The translations under genes and the position numbers were made by a program. A stretch of DNA of 64,000 nucleotides from an uncultured Eubacteriales bacterium (lineage in GTDB: Bacteria > Bacillota > Clostridia > Oscillospirales > Acutalibacteraceae). This document shows, in pieces, positions 52,641 through 61,718 of this stretch; positions within the stretch are counted from its first letter, which is position 1, and every line of letters starts with the position of its first letter. The stretch lies in NCBI GenBank assembly GCA_900316455.1, contig ONCX01000016.1, positions 1-64,000 on the forward strand, written 5' to 3'. The notes beneath the pieces were generated by a model, which saw only the letters and a list, made by a program, of their open reading frames with translations, made no database searches and was not told the DNA's origin.

Positions 52641-54860
52641 TTACATTGTATCACGCCGCAAAAAAACATCAAGCGCGGAATATCTCAGTGTCTTTTTATT
52701 ATTTCTCACCATCTGAAAGGCAACCTGCCTATGTCCCACCATTATCAGTAATGAACGGGCACGCGTGACCGCTGTGTACAACAGATTCCTGTAGCAGAGC
52801 TGCGGCGCCATTGGGTACATCGGTATTATTACCGCCGGAAATTCGCTGCCCTGACTCTTGTGGACAGTAATAGCATAGGCATGCTCCAGCTCATCGGCGT
52901 CGTCTAAGGAGTATGCAGCTGTCCGGTCGTCAAAACGCACTCTCAGAATCCCACGCAGCTTGTCTATTTCCTCAAGCATTCCCACGTCGCCGTTGTATAT
53001 TCCAGTGCCTTCCGTGCCGTCGTCCTTTTTCCACTCGACGTTGTAATTATTCCTGATCTGCATTATCTTGTCGCCCTGACGGAATATCACACCGTTCAGA
53101 TTAATTTCTGGACGCTTCTGGTGGCGCGGGTTGAATCGCTGCTGCAATATCCTGTTCATCTCCATTGTGCCAAGCTCGCCCTTGCGCCCAGGACACAACA
53201 CCTGAATGTCCCTCAGCGGATTGAAGCCGTAAGCGTCCGGCAGGCGTGTGAAGCAGAGATCGCTCACCATTTGCTCGATTTTTTCCTTTTCACGCAAAGG
53301 CAAAAAGAAAAAATCGTTATCCAGCAGATTCAGCTGAGGCATTTCGCCGTTTACAATCCGGTGCGCGTTCATTATAATGGCGCTCTTCTGCGCCTGACGG
53401 AACACCTCCGTAAGCGCGACGACAGGCACGCGCCCCGATTTTATCAGATCGCCAAGAACATTCCCCGCTCCCACGCTCGGAAGCTGGTCGCTGTCCCCCA
53501 CAAGCACAAGCCGGCAGCCGAATTTTACCGCCCTGAGCAGATTCTGAAAAAGCAGAATGTCTGTCATTGAAAGCTCGTCTACAATAAGCGCGTCGCAATC
53601 GAGAGGATTCTTTTCATTCCGGGCAAAGGACTGCGTGTCATTCTCTCCCCATTCTACCTCGAGCAGACGGTGAATGGTCTTTGCCTCGTGTCCGGTTATC
53701 TCTGTTATCCGCTTGGCTGCGCGTCCCGTCGGCGCGGCAATCGCAACCTTGTTTCCGTATATCTCCAGCAATTGAATTATGGCGTTGAGAGTGGTGGTCT
53801 TGCCTGTTCCGGGACCTCCGGTCAGCACAAGAAGTCCCTTGTTCATAGCAGCGTCGATGGCTTCCGTCTGACGTTCGTCGTAGGTAATGGCTGTAATGCT
53901 TTCGATTAGCTCCATCTGACGGACGTAATTCCTTATCGGCTCCGCGGGACACATCGCCATTGTCGCAATACGCCCCGCACAGTATAGCTCCGCTTCATAA
54001 ACGTATGGCAGAAAAATAAATTCCGTGTCCCGTATCTCGTCCTGCATGAATTCGCTGTCGTCGAGATCGTCCTCCAGCTGACCCGCGACGGTCGCACGGT
54101 CCACTTCGAGCATCGACGAGGCGACGTCAAGCAGCTTCTCTTTAGGCAGACAGGTGTGTCCGTTGCCCAAATTGTGGCTGAGGACATAGGTAATTCCCGC
54201 CGTTATCCTCCTGCCGCTGTCCGGCGACTTTTCCATGCTCATAGCAATCGCGTCCGCACGCTCAAAGCCTATATTCAGTTCATCGGCGCACAGCACATAG
54301 GGATCGTCCTTAATTAGCTCTACGCAGCCGACTCCGAACCGCTTCCAGACGGCGAGAGCCTGATTAGGATTGATGTGGTACTGCCCTAAAAAAGCCATTG
54401 CCTCCCGCAGTCCGAAGTGCGAACGGAAATCCTCTGATATCTGCTCCGCCTTGCTTTTGGAAATACCCCGTATCTCGGCAAGACGCATGGGCTGATTCTC
54501 TATTATTTCAAGAGTGCGGTCGCCGAATGCCTCTACGATTTTAGTCGCTGTTGAGGGACCTATTCCCTTTACGGCTCCTGACGAAAGGTATCGAAGTATC
54601 GCGGACGCGCCTGATGGCATTTTGCTCTCGCAGCTCTCAGCGGAAAACTGTCTGCCGAATTTTGGGTGAGTGGTCCAATGCCCGTACATATGCACTTCCT
54701 CACCTGAATTTACAGGCGGAAGCACTCCGACGGCTACCACAGGTTCGCCGTCAATATCAAGCTCGACCACAGTAAAGCCGCTCTGCTCATTCCGGAAAGA
54801 TATTTCCTCCACAGAGCCGGTTATTTCGTCGAGCTTTTGATTTTTTTCAGTATCGGGCAA
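52641..54860 (-). CDS. recD2: ATP-dependent RecD2-type helicase
   Basis: The 739-residue protein has an N-terminal OB-like and HhH part (GAVKGIGPSTATKIVEAFG), the Walker A GGPGTGKTTTLNAI, the Walker B VDELSMTD, GDSDQLPSVGAG, LTEVFRQAQ, and motif VI in AITVHKSQGSEFPAVIIP and YTAVTRARSLL. It unwinds DNA 5' to 3' and is not part of a RecBC complex. I chose TTG 54860, because the ribosome site GGGAGGTGATC fits it. The stop of galT is 34 bases upstream. Confidence 0.95.
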   Translation of the reverse strand: MPDTEKNQKLDEITGSVEEISFRNEQSGFTVVELDIDGEPVVAVGVLPPVNSGEEVHMYGHWTTHPKFGRQFSAESCESKMPSGASAILRYLSSGAVKGIGPSTATKIVEAFGDRTLEIIENQPMRLAEIRGISKSKAEQISEDFRSHFGLREAMAFLGQYHINPNQALAVWKRFGVGCVELIKDDPYVLCADELNIGFERADAIAMSMEKSPDSGRRITAGITYVLSHNLGNGHTCLPKEKLLDVASSMLEVDRATVAGQLEDDLDDSEFMQDEIRDTEFIFLPYVYEAELYCAGRIATMAMCPAEPIRNYVRQMELIESITAITYDERQTEAIDAAMNKGLLVLTGGPGTGKTTTLNAIIQLLEIYGNKVAIAAPTGRAAKRITEITGHEAKTIHRLLEVEWGENDTQSFARNEKNPLDCDALIVDELSMTDILLFQNLLRAVKFGCRLVLVGDSDQLPSVGAGNVLGDLIKSGRVPVVALTEVFRQAQKSAIIMNAHRIVNGEMPQLNLLDNDFFFLPLREKEKIEQMVSDLCFTRLPDAYGFNPLRDIQVLCPGRKGELGTMEMNRILQQRFNPRHQKRPEINLNGVIFRQGDKIMQIRNNYNVEWKKDDGTEGTGIYNGDVGMLEEIDKLRGILRVRFDDRTAAYSLDDADELEHAYAITVHKSQGSEFPAVIIPMYPMAPQLCYRNLLYTAVTRARSLLIMVGHRQVAFQMVRNNKKTLRYSALDVFLRRDTM

Positions 54861-54893
54861 TCGGATCACCTCCCTTTTATTATGGTACAATTC

Positions 54894-56055
54894 CTAAAGC
54901 GTTCCAGTAAATCTCATGAACGCACTCTTTCCCTTTTCGTCGCGTTTGAATACGCCGGCGTCCTCAAGGACATGCATGAATACCCGTCCGACTTCTTCTT
55001 CAAGCGCCGCACGTATATGCTCGCGCGGTTTTCCAATTAATTCCGGAGCGAATTGAGCCGCCCACTTCGCGTGCTTGGCTGTCCGCTCGTCCGAAGCAAT
55101 ATCCTTGCCCTTCGCAATATAATCCTCCAGAATGTCAAGCTCCTTCTGAAGTCTCGACGGAAGCACCGCAAGTCCCATTACTTCTATAAGTCCTATGTTT
55201 TCCTTCTTGATATGGTGCCACTCGGCGTGCGGGTGATAAAGACCCATAGGGTGCTCGTCGGTGGTGAGATTATTACGCAGACAGAGGTCAATTTCATAAT
55301 CCTCTCCCCTGCGGCGCGCAATCGGAGTTATTGTATTGTGCGGCGTGCCGTTTGTCTCCGCAAGAATCATCGCTTCACGGTCGGTATATGCTCTCCATTT
55401 GCTTAAAATGCCCGTCGATAATAGGGTAAGCCTTTCCGGATCTGCGCTTCTGAGACGAATGACAGAAAGCGGCCATTTTACTATTCCGGCGGTCACATCG
55501 GGATAGCCTTTGATTTCAAACGGCGTTTCTATCTCCGCTTTTTCCATAGCGAATGTGTAGCGTCCGCCCTGGAAGTGGTCGTGACTGAGAATCGACCCTC
55601 CCACAATAGGCAGATCAGCGTTTGAACCCACAAAATAATGCGGGAACTGCCTTACAAAATCAAAAACTATAAATGTGCATGGCTTGGTAGATGTGTACAA
55701 ATAGCAGTGTAAATAAGAACTATGTCGAGGCATAGCAGGACGAATTTGAACTGTCATTTGTGCAATTTAACAACGATGCACATTTATAGTCAAAAAGTCT
55801 CACAAATGCCCTTTCGTCTATCTTCATCGGAATATTTTCCGTGGAGTCCGAAATTATACCCCTCTGGGCGGCGATATCGCAAAGCTCTCCGAGAATATCG
55901 CAAAGCTCACGCTTTTCAACCGCTCCGGAAGCCTCGAAGCCGTCCTCGCCCATGACGGCAAGAAGCATATTTCTTGAATAAACCTCCTCGCAGGGCTCGA
56001 TAAGCCCTTTCTCCAACGCGTAACCGATAAGCTGTTCTATTGATTGATAAAGTAT
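54894..56055 (-). pseudogene. galT: UTP-hexose-1-phosphate uridylyltransferase (class II GalT), deleted and MITE-interrupted
   Basis: GalT exchanges UMP between UDP-glucose and galactose-1-phosphate. The N-terminal part (SIEQLIGYALEKGLIEPCEEVYSRN) and the C-terminal two-thirds ([51 protein letters not shown]) are class II GalT. Two lesions are visible. About 160 residues are absent between IISDSTEN and IPMKIDERAF. In addition a 123-bp element at 55667-55789 interrupts RLFD; removing it with one 7-base target copy restores [13 protein letters not shown] in frame. The ribosome site AGGAGGG stands seven bases before ATA (56053-56055); no canonical start fits it. The protein cannot be functional. 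Confidence 0.88.
55667..55789. mobile_element. 123-bp MITE in galT
   Basis: Perfect 14-base inverted ends CTATAAATGTGCAT and ATGCACATTTATAG are flanked by 7-base direct repeats TCAAAAA (55660-55666 and 55790-55796). The inside has no gene. It is a non-autonomous element moved by a transposase not present here. Confidence 0.92.
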
Positions 56056-56067
56056 TTTATTACCCTC

Positions 56068-56610
56068 CTATTCCAAGCTTATTGATTGTCCGAATTCATA
56101 CGCCTTTTTGAGATCGTCCTGTGTGACCGCGCCCATTTCCCTCGCCCCGCGTATCAGAACCGTTCCGGAATCCGCGAGATGAAAGAAATTCAATATCAGT
56201 CTGTACTGCGTAATAATCGAGTCGAAAAGCTCCGGAAGCTCCGCGGCTCCGACAAGTATCATTCCGAGTTTTTTTATGTGGAAGCCGTTTCTCATAGGTG
56301 TGTGCAGTCTGTCCACTACAGCCTTGAGCTGGGCGCTTATACCATAGAAATAAACCGGCGACGCTATTACCACAATATCCGCCTTACTGAGCCTGTCGTA
56401 AACAAGCGTCATGTCATCGTCCTGAAAGCACTTGTTTCCCTCCCGCTCAAAGCAGGAATTGCAGCCGACGCAGGGATTTATCTTATAGTCGTGAATTGAT
56501 ATGACCTCCACATCGTTTTTTCCCTCCGCGCCCTTCACAAAGCGTTCCACAAGTCTGTCGGTATTACCTCCCCTGCGCGGGCTTCCGGATAAAACCAGTA
56601 TTCTGCTCAC
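56068..56610 (-). CDS. Flavodoxin-like NADPH-dependent FMN reductase
   Basis: The 180-residue protein begins SRILVLSGSPRRGGNTDRLVE (FMN phosphate loop) and has the Cys-rich motif NPCVGCNSCFEREGNKCFQDDDM, typical of iron-sulfur flavoprotein and FMN-reductase relatives, then ASPVYFYGISAQLKAVVDR. It lies between galK and galT, and its end overlaps the galT ribosome site. The role in galactose metabolism is not evident. Confidence 0.87.
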   Translation of the reverse strand: MSRILVLSGSPRRGGNTDRLVERFVKGAEGKNDVEVISIHDYKINPCVGCNSCFEREGNKCFQDDDMTLVYDRLSKADIVVIASPVYFYGISAQLKAVVDRLHTPMRNGFHIKKLGMILVGAAELPELFDSIITQYRLILNFFHLADSGTVLIRGAREMGAVTQDDLKKAYEFGQSISLE

Positions 56611-56638
56611 TGTAACTCATCTCCCGAATCATGTAGTG

Positions 56639-57795
56639 TTATCTGACAACTCCCGCGCCGTCGCCCGGACTTACATTGTAAACCGCGCAGTCGAAACCGA
56701 ATCTTTCACGGTATGAGCTACTGATGCTTTCGGCAAATTCGCCCTCGCTTCCGCGTTTTACCAAATTGACCGTACAGCCTCCGAAGCCTCCGCCTGTCAT
56801 TCTCGCTCCGAATACAAACGGCATTTCCCACGCCCGCTCCGCGAGGAAGTCCAACTCCGCGCACGACACCTCATAATTGTCCCTTAAAGATACGTGCGAT
56901 TCATTCATCAGCCTGCCGAATTTTTCAATGTCGCCGCTTCTGAGATTTTCAGCCGCCGCGATTGTCCGTGAATTCTCGCTTACAGCGTGGAGAGCGCGTC
57001 TGCGGCAGCTTTCGTCCTCTATAAAGCCCTCCAGTTCCTTGAATTCATCATCGCTTATGGAACAAAGCGAGGGAATTCTCTTATGGACGCAGATATTGGC
57101 AAGCGCCGTTTCACATTCTCTGCGGCGCGTATTATACGCAGACGACGCAAGCGAATGCTTTACTCCCGAATTGACAATTACAACCGAAGCGCGGCTTGTG
57201 TCGATGGGAGAATATTCCACATCAAGGGTATACGTATCTAAAAGCAGCGCGTGTCCGCTTCTTCCCATTGCGCTCGCAAACTGATCCATTATACCGCAGT
57301 TCACGCCTATGAACCGATTCTCGGCGAATTGACCGAACACCGCGTTCTGCTGGGACGTGACCGGCAGCTTCCAAAGCTCGCAGAGAATTTTCCCCGTCAG
57401 CACCTCGAGAGCTGCGGAAGAGGAAGGTCCCGCGCCGTCTGGAAGATTGCCCTTGAAAAGAAAATCCGCTCCTGATTTCGGAGCATATCCGAACCGGCTG
57501 AATGTCATTATAACCGCCATCGGATAATCCGACCAGTCTCCGCCGCGTACAGGCTCATTCGCGGATCTTTCCGACACGCCCGCGGAGGGGAAGTTGGCGG
57601 AATAAAACCGAATCTGCCGTCGCTTCTCGGAGCCGCCATACATTCTATTCCGAGATTTATGGCGCAAGGGAATACCCTCCCGCCGTTGTAATCGGTGTGA
57701 TCGCCTATCAGATTCACCCGTCCCGGAGCGAAACAATGCACCGAATGCTTTCTTCCGAATACCGCGACAAAATCGCTGCCCGATAGAATATGCAC
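56639..57795 (-). pseudogene. galK: Galactokinase, single frameshift
   Basis: GalK phosphorylates galactose at C1. The GHMP start [18 protein letters not shown] and the second GHMP motif LPDGAGPSSSAALEVLTG are both present, with the third RMTGGGFGGCTVNLV near the end. Near base 57605 the frame changes after AAPRSDGRF: the continuation [10 protein letters not shown] lies in the next frame, so one base appears lost in the TTCGGTTTT stretch. The start is GTG 57795, six bases after CAGGAGGG. With galT also broken, the Leloir pathway is probably lost here. Confidence 0.88.
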
Positions 57796-57861
57796 ATAAA
57801 TCCCTCCTGTTTCATTCATAATTATATTATAAATGACGCGTGACTTTAAATCAATAGCAAA

Positions 57862-57903
57862 AACACAAAAAAGCCGCCGCATTTTTTGTGAAACGCGGCG
57901 GCT
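57862..57903 (-). terminator. Terminator of the hemolysin III gene
   Basis: AGCCGCCGC and GCGGCGGCT form a perfect nine-base stem, with a U-run on the minus strand. Confidence 0.9.
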
Positions 57904-57924
57904 CAATTATATCCGTAAGATAGC

Positions 57925-58647
57925 TTATAAATTATAGAGAATAAAGCTGTAAAGACTTGCAAAGTGGAAGATTGTGCCTCCCAAAACGAAAAGATGCCAT
58001 ATAGTGTGCATATATCTTATCTTGTTGCCAAGACCATAGAAAATCGCGCCTACTGTATACACAACTCCGCCCGCGACAAGCATGAAAAGCTGATCATGCG
58101 AAAGGGCTGCCGCGATATCCCTGTATGCCAGAACAATGCACCAGCCGGATGTAAGGTAACATGCCATTGAAACATAAGCGTATTTTTTCAGATTAATGAC
58201 GTTAAGCGCTATTCCAAGCACCGACGTCAGAACAACTACTGCAAATATTATTTTTCCGGCAAGATTGTTCATAACCATCAGCGTATAAGGCGCGTAAGTT
58301 CCGGTAATAAGAAGAAATATCGAACAGTGATCCATTATCTGGAATTTCTTCTTTGCCGTTGAAAGCTTCCAGCCGTGATAAAGCGCCGAATTGCCATAAA
58401 GAATTATCATTGTGACAAAGAATACGCTCATTGAAATCGTCGCGGCGGGATTGCACGCGGGAATCAGCAGCTTCAGGCTCATTATCCAGCCCACAATGCC
58501 CAGAAGCGCTCCAAGCGCATGCGTCACGCAGTTGAGCATCTCCTCGTTAAATGTGTATGTCGGAAGGCTCAACGCCTTTATCTGACTCTGACGGCTTACC
58601 TCGCGCTGCGCGTACATCATTCTGTAATCGTTAATTGAAATATTCAT
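57925..58647 (-). CDS. Hemolysin III-family (PAQR-like) membrane protein
   Basis: The 240-residue protein has about seven membrane helices and the family pattern 'NCVTHALGALLGIVGW', YGNSALYHGWK, MDHCSIFLLITGTYAP and the final HTIWHLFVLGGTIFHF with conserved His, which bind metal in PAQR relatives. GGGAGAA precedes the ATG. Its promoter at 58693-58721 is overlapped by a palindrome. Confidence 0.92.
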   Translation of the reverse strand: MNISINDYRMMYAQREVSRQSQIKALSLPTYTFNEEMLNCVTHALGALLGIVGWIMSLKLLIPACNPAATISMSVFFVTMIILYGNSALYHGWKLSTAKKKFQIMDHCSIFLLITGTYAPYTLMVMNNLAGKIIFAVVVLTSVLGIALNVINLKKYAYVSMACYLTSGWCIVLAYRDIAAALSHDQLFMLVAGGVVYTVGAIFYGLGNKIRYMHTIWHLFVLGGTIFHFASLYSFILYNL

Positions 58648-58692
58648 CAACCAGTTCTCCCTTCAAAAGCATTCGCTTTTCTTTATGTCAGA

Positions 58693-58721
58693 ATTATATC
58701 ATATAAATATTCAAATGTCAA
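58693..58721 (-). promoter_or_regulatory. Consensus promoter of the hemolysin III gene
   Basis: TTGACA and TATAAT are separated by 17 bases, about 45 bases before the start. Confidence 0.85.
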
Positions 58722-58745
58722 TACATAGTTTTTAAAACTATGTAT
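58721..58745. promoter_or_regulatory. 25-base palindrome at the -35 box, candidate operator
   Basis: Arms ATACATAGTTTT and AAAACTATGTAT surround one central T. The edge overlaps the first base of the -35 box. A dimeric repressor such as a MarR, PadR or TetR member could bind here; none is encoded next to it. Confidence 0.6.
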
Positions 58746-58818
58746 TATTTTTTTGTTAATGTCATCAAGCATGTTCCGACATTATTATTCCACGTCCGCA
58801 TTTAAAATATCGGAATGC

Positions 58819-58861
58819 AAAAATCCCGCATTGCCATGATTTGAGCAATACGGGATTTTTT
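58819..58861 (-). terminator. Terminator of the eight-helix membrane-protein gene
   Basis: AAATCCCGCATTGC and GCAATACGGGATTT pair, with T and A runs on both sides. Confidence 0.85.
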
Positions 58862-58876
58862 AAATTATTTATTTTT

Positions 58877-60505
58877 TTATCGTCTGCCGCCCTGACCGTT
58901 CGGCTTTCCCTCTGTGGGATTGAATTGATTAAGGCTGTATCGTGAACGGTCCGTCGGATAATAATATTCATAGGTGTATTCGTCTTCATCATCGGCAGTC
59001 TGCTGCACAACATCACGATTCTGACGTTCAAGACGGTCAACGTGGTCTGTGAGTCTTTCGCCGGAACGTGAATAGCCCTGTGCAAGACGTACATTCCTGC
59101 CCTGTCGGGATTCATTCGCCGGAGCCGGAAGCTTTTCGTCAGGCGACGCGCTGACATATTGGTTTGAAGGCGGCTGGCTGCGGTTGACGCTGTTCTGCAG
59201 ACGTGCTATGGAACTGTCCACCTCTCCTGTCAGCTTTTCAAGCTCCCTGTTCTGCAGCTCGGAACGCCTGCGCTCATACTGATACTGAGCTGCCGCGGCG
59301 TCGTATGGATTGACGTATTCCGTCGGCTGCTGAGGCACGGGATAGCTCATATTCGGCGGCATCATTCCCTGATAGGGATATACCGGATATGCCGGCGGAT
59401 AATACTGCGGCTGCCCCTGCTGCGGATACTGCGCCTGAGGATATTGTCCGTAATACGCCGCGGGATTTGCAATATATGGCGGCGGCGTTCTCTGAGGCTG
59501 CGCGGACTGCTGACGCTGCTGCTGGCGGTTATTTACGCCGTATTGCTGCTGCTTTCTTCCTTTTCCTCCTATAGATGAATTAACCGGAATATAAGGCGAT
59601 TCGTTTATATCGTCGTCGAGCAGACTGCCCTCCTCCAGTTCGTCTACCGGCGTGTGCAGTATCAGATTTGGCTTTGGCAGATCGTATGTTTCATAGAAAT
59701 AATCGTCCCATTCCTCGTCATCGAAATATTTCGCCGGATATGATACGTGGAAGAGAGCGCCTATGGCAAACAGCGCCATAAAAATATCGGTAAGAATAAG
59801 CGGATTCCCTAAAATATCCTCCATAGACTTGCATTCGGTAACAAGCCAGTTCACGCTGTAGAGAAGCGAGGTCATGATACCTATGCAGCCGGCTGCAAAG
59901 CCCCATTTAATTGAATTTGAATTTATACAGCAAAAGAGCTTTCCGATAGCCAGAGAAAATATTGTAAACGAACAGCACATTGCTATTACAGGCAGCTCCG
60001 CGCTGATATCCGCCATCGAAGCCGACCTGAGAAAAGCGGAAAGCATTCTGTAGCCGTACCACAGAGCCGGACAAAGCGGAACAAGAGGCATTGATAGAAT
60101 TACGTTTTCGCCCTTGAAAAAGGTCACGGAATAAAACATCATTGCCAGCACGGTGAGAAGTCCGAGTATAACAAGCACAATTCCCCCCGCGCCCGCATAA
60201 GCCGGAATATTGTCGCCGACAATGCCCATTACAGACGAATACCCGCAAAGCACCGCGGCTGCCATCGACACTACTCCGAGGACATTTGATTTTCGCGGCG
60301 AATATGTGTGAGGATAGTCGTCGCTGAAAATCGAGAAAGCCGATACAAGCAAAATAAAAACCGTCATCAGGACATTATTTATTATACTCACTGTATTGAT
60401 GAATTCCTCCGACGCGTTCGCGGAAAAAATACTGCGATACAGCGATATTGGAATGATTAATGAGGCAATTATAAATAAAACTACCATAGATCGTCTTATT
60501 TTCAT
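58877..60505 (-). CDS. Eight-helix membrane protein with Gln/Pro/Tyr-rich cytoplasmic tail
   Basis: The roughly 542-residue protein has about eight membrane helices in its first 260 residues and a long, disordered C-terminus rich in Gln, Pro and Tyr (YPQAQYPQQGQPQYYPP) with a short coiled-coil-like segment (RRSELQNRELEKLTGEVDSS). I do not recognise a family. The start is ATG 60505, six bases after GGAGGG. It is divergent from the SpoIID gene. Confidence 0.75.
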   Translation of the reverse strand: MKIRRSMVVLFIIASLIIPISLYRSIFSANASEEFINTVSIINNVLMTVFILLVSAFSIFSDDYPHTYSPRKSNVLGVVSMAAAVLCGYSSVMGIVGDNIPAYAGAGGIVLVILGLLTVLAMMFYSVTFFKGENVILSMPLVPLCPALWYGYRMLSAFLRSASMADISAELPVIAMCCSFTIFSLAIGKLFCCINSNSIKWGFAAGCIGIMTSLLYSVNWLVTECKSMEDILGNPLILTDIFMALFAIGALFHVSYPAKYFDDEEWDDYFYETYDLPKPNLILHTPVDELEEGSLLDDDINESPYIPVNSSIGGKGRKQQQYGVNNRQQQRQQSAQPQRTPPPYIANPAAYYGQYPQAQYPQQGQPQYYPPAYPVYPYQGMMPPNMSYPVPQQPTEYVNPYDAAAAQYQYERRRSELQNRELEKLTGEVDSSIARLQNSVNRSQPPSNQYVSASPDEKLPAPANESRQGRNVRLAQGYSRSGERLTDHVDRLERQNRDVVQQTADDEDEYTYEYYYPTDRSRYSLNQFNPTEGKPNGQGGRR

Positions 60506-60704
60506 CTGTTTCCCTCCGGACAGCAATTTCTTAGAAAAAAACTGACGATGTGATTTTGGCAGATCGTACTGCATATACATATAATTATGATAAATAAAAA
60601 AATGCATAATTATCTTTTTATATTTTATCTCATATTAACCATAAAGTCAAGTAATAAAAATATACAAGCTACTAAAGAAACAGAAAACAAGGGTTGTGAT
60701 TTTT

Positions 60705-61655
60705 ATGGAAAGATTTAAAAATGTACTGCTGCTGAATTTCATCTTTGTGCTGCTGCTCTCGCTGATTCCTGTCGCGTCGCTTGCAGCGTCAAAAAGAAAC
60801 GATTCGCCCGTAAATGCTCTTGCGTCGCAGAGCGACCTGAGTATGCGGCGCAGTCGTTCAGTGACGGTGAATGATCCCGAAACAGGCGAGAGAACCGTAA
60901 TGACCGAGGAGGACTACCTTTGCGGTATAGTCGCGGCTCAGATGCCCGCGGAATACGACGACGAGGCAATAAAGGCGCAGGCAGTCGCTTCCTACACGCT
61001 TATGAAGTACCGCGGGAAGAATGCGAATCAGGAAGCGGAACAGGGCTTCATTTCAGTAAAGGAGATGAAGCGGACATGGAACGGCGATTTCAAAAAGAAT
61101 TATACAAGGCTCAAGGCACTTGTCCATTCGGTTTACGGCGAATATATCGCCTATGAAGGACAGCCGATTCTGGCGGCTTACCATGAATTCTCATGCGGCA
61201 GGACGGAATACGGCAAAAACATCTGGGACGGTGAATTCCCGTATCTTGTGCCTGTCGGAAGCCGCGATGATATATGCGCGGAAAATTACCGCGGCTCGGT
61301 CAGGCTTACGGAAAGCGAATTCAAAAGGATATGCGGGAAGAAGCTTAATGTCGTTCCGGACGGCGACCCGAAAAAATGGGTCGGCGAATGCGTGCGCTCC
61401 GATTCCGGTTATGTGATGAGATGCAGCATATGCGGAGTAAGCATAAACGGACAAAAGCTGAGAAACGCTTTCGCCCTGCGTTCGGCATGCTTCACGATAA
61501 AATACGACGGAAAATTATTCGTATTCGACGTCAGAGGAAGCGGTCACGGCGCGGGAATGAGCAAATTCGGCGCAAACCTCATGGCACTCAATGGGAAAAA
61601 TTACCGCGATATTCTCGCGTATTATTACAGCGGAACATCAATTCAAAAAGATTAA
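60705..61655 (+). CDS. SpoIID/LytB-domain protein
   Basis: The 316-residue protein has a signal or anchor helix (VLLLNFIFVLLLSLIPVASLA) and the SpoIID core: 'DYLCGIVAAQMPAEYDDEAIKAQAVASYTLMKY' and the closing RGSGHGAGMSKFGANLMA. SpoIID is a lytic transglycosylase needed for engulfment in sporulation; paralogues work in wall remodelling. The gene has no spoIIQ or spoIIP neighbour here. The start is ATG 60705. Confidence 0.9.
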   Translation: MERFKNVLLLNFIFVLLLSLIPVASLAASKRNDSPVNALASQSDLSMRRSRSVTVNDPETGERTVMTEEDYLCGIVAAQMPAEYDDEAIKAQAVASYTLMKYRGKNANQEAEQGFISVKEMKRTWNGDFKKNYTRLKALVHSVYGEYIAYEGQPILAAYHEFSCGRTEYGKNIWDGEFPYLVPVGSRDDICAENYRGSVRLTESEFKRICGKKLNVVPDGDPKKWVGECVRSDSGYVMRCSICGVSINGQKLRNAFALRSACFTIKYDGKLFVFDVRGSGHGAGMSKFGANLMALNGKNYRDILAYYYSGTSIQKD

Positions 61656-61716
61656 AAACAGCGGCGGAGCTTCAGGTCGATTTTAATGAAGCTCTGCCGC
61701 TGTTTAATTTTTTTTT
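61654..61716. terminator. Bidirectional terminator between spoIID-like and transglutaminase genes
   Basis: AACAGCGGCGGAGCTTCA and TGAAGCTCTGCCGCTGTT pair, followed by a long T-run on the plus strand. Confidence 0.9.
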
Positions 61717-61718
61717 GC

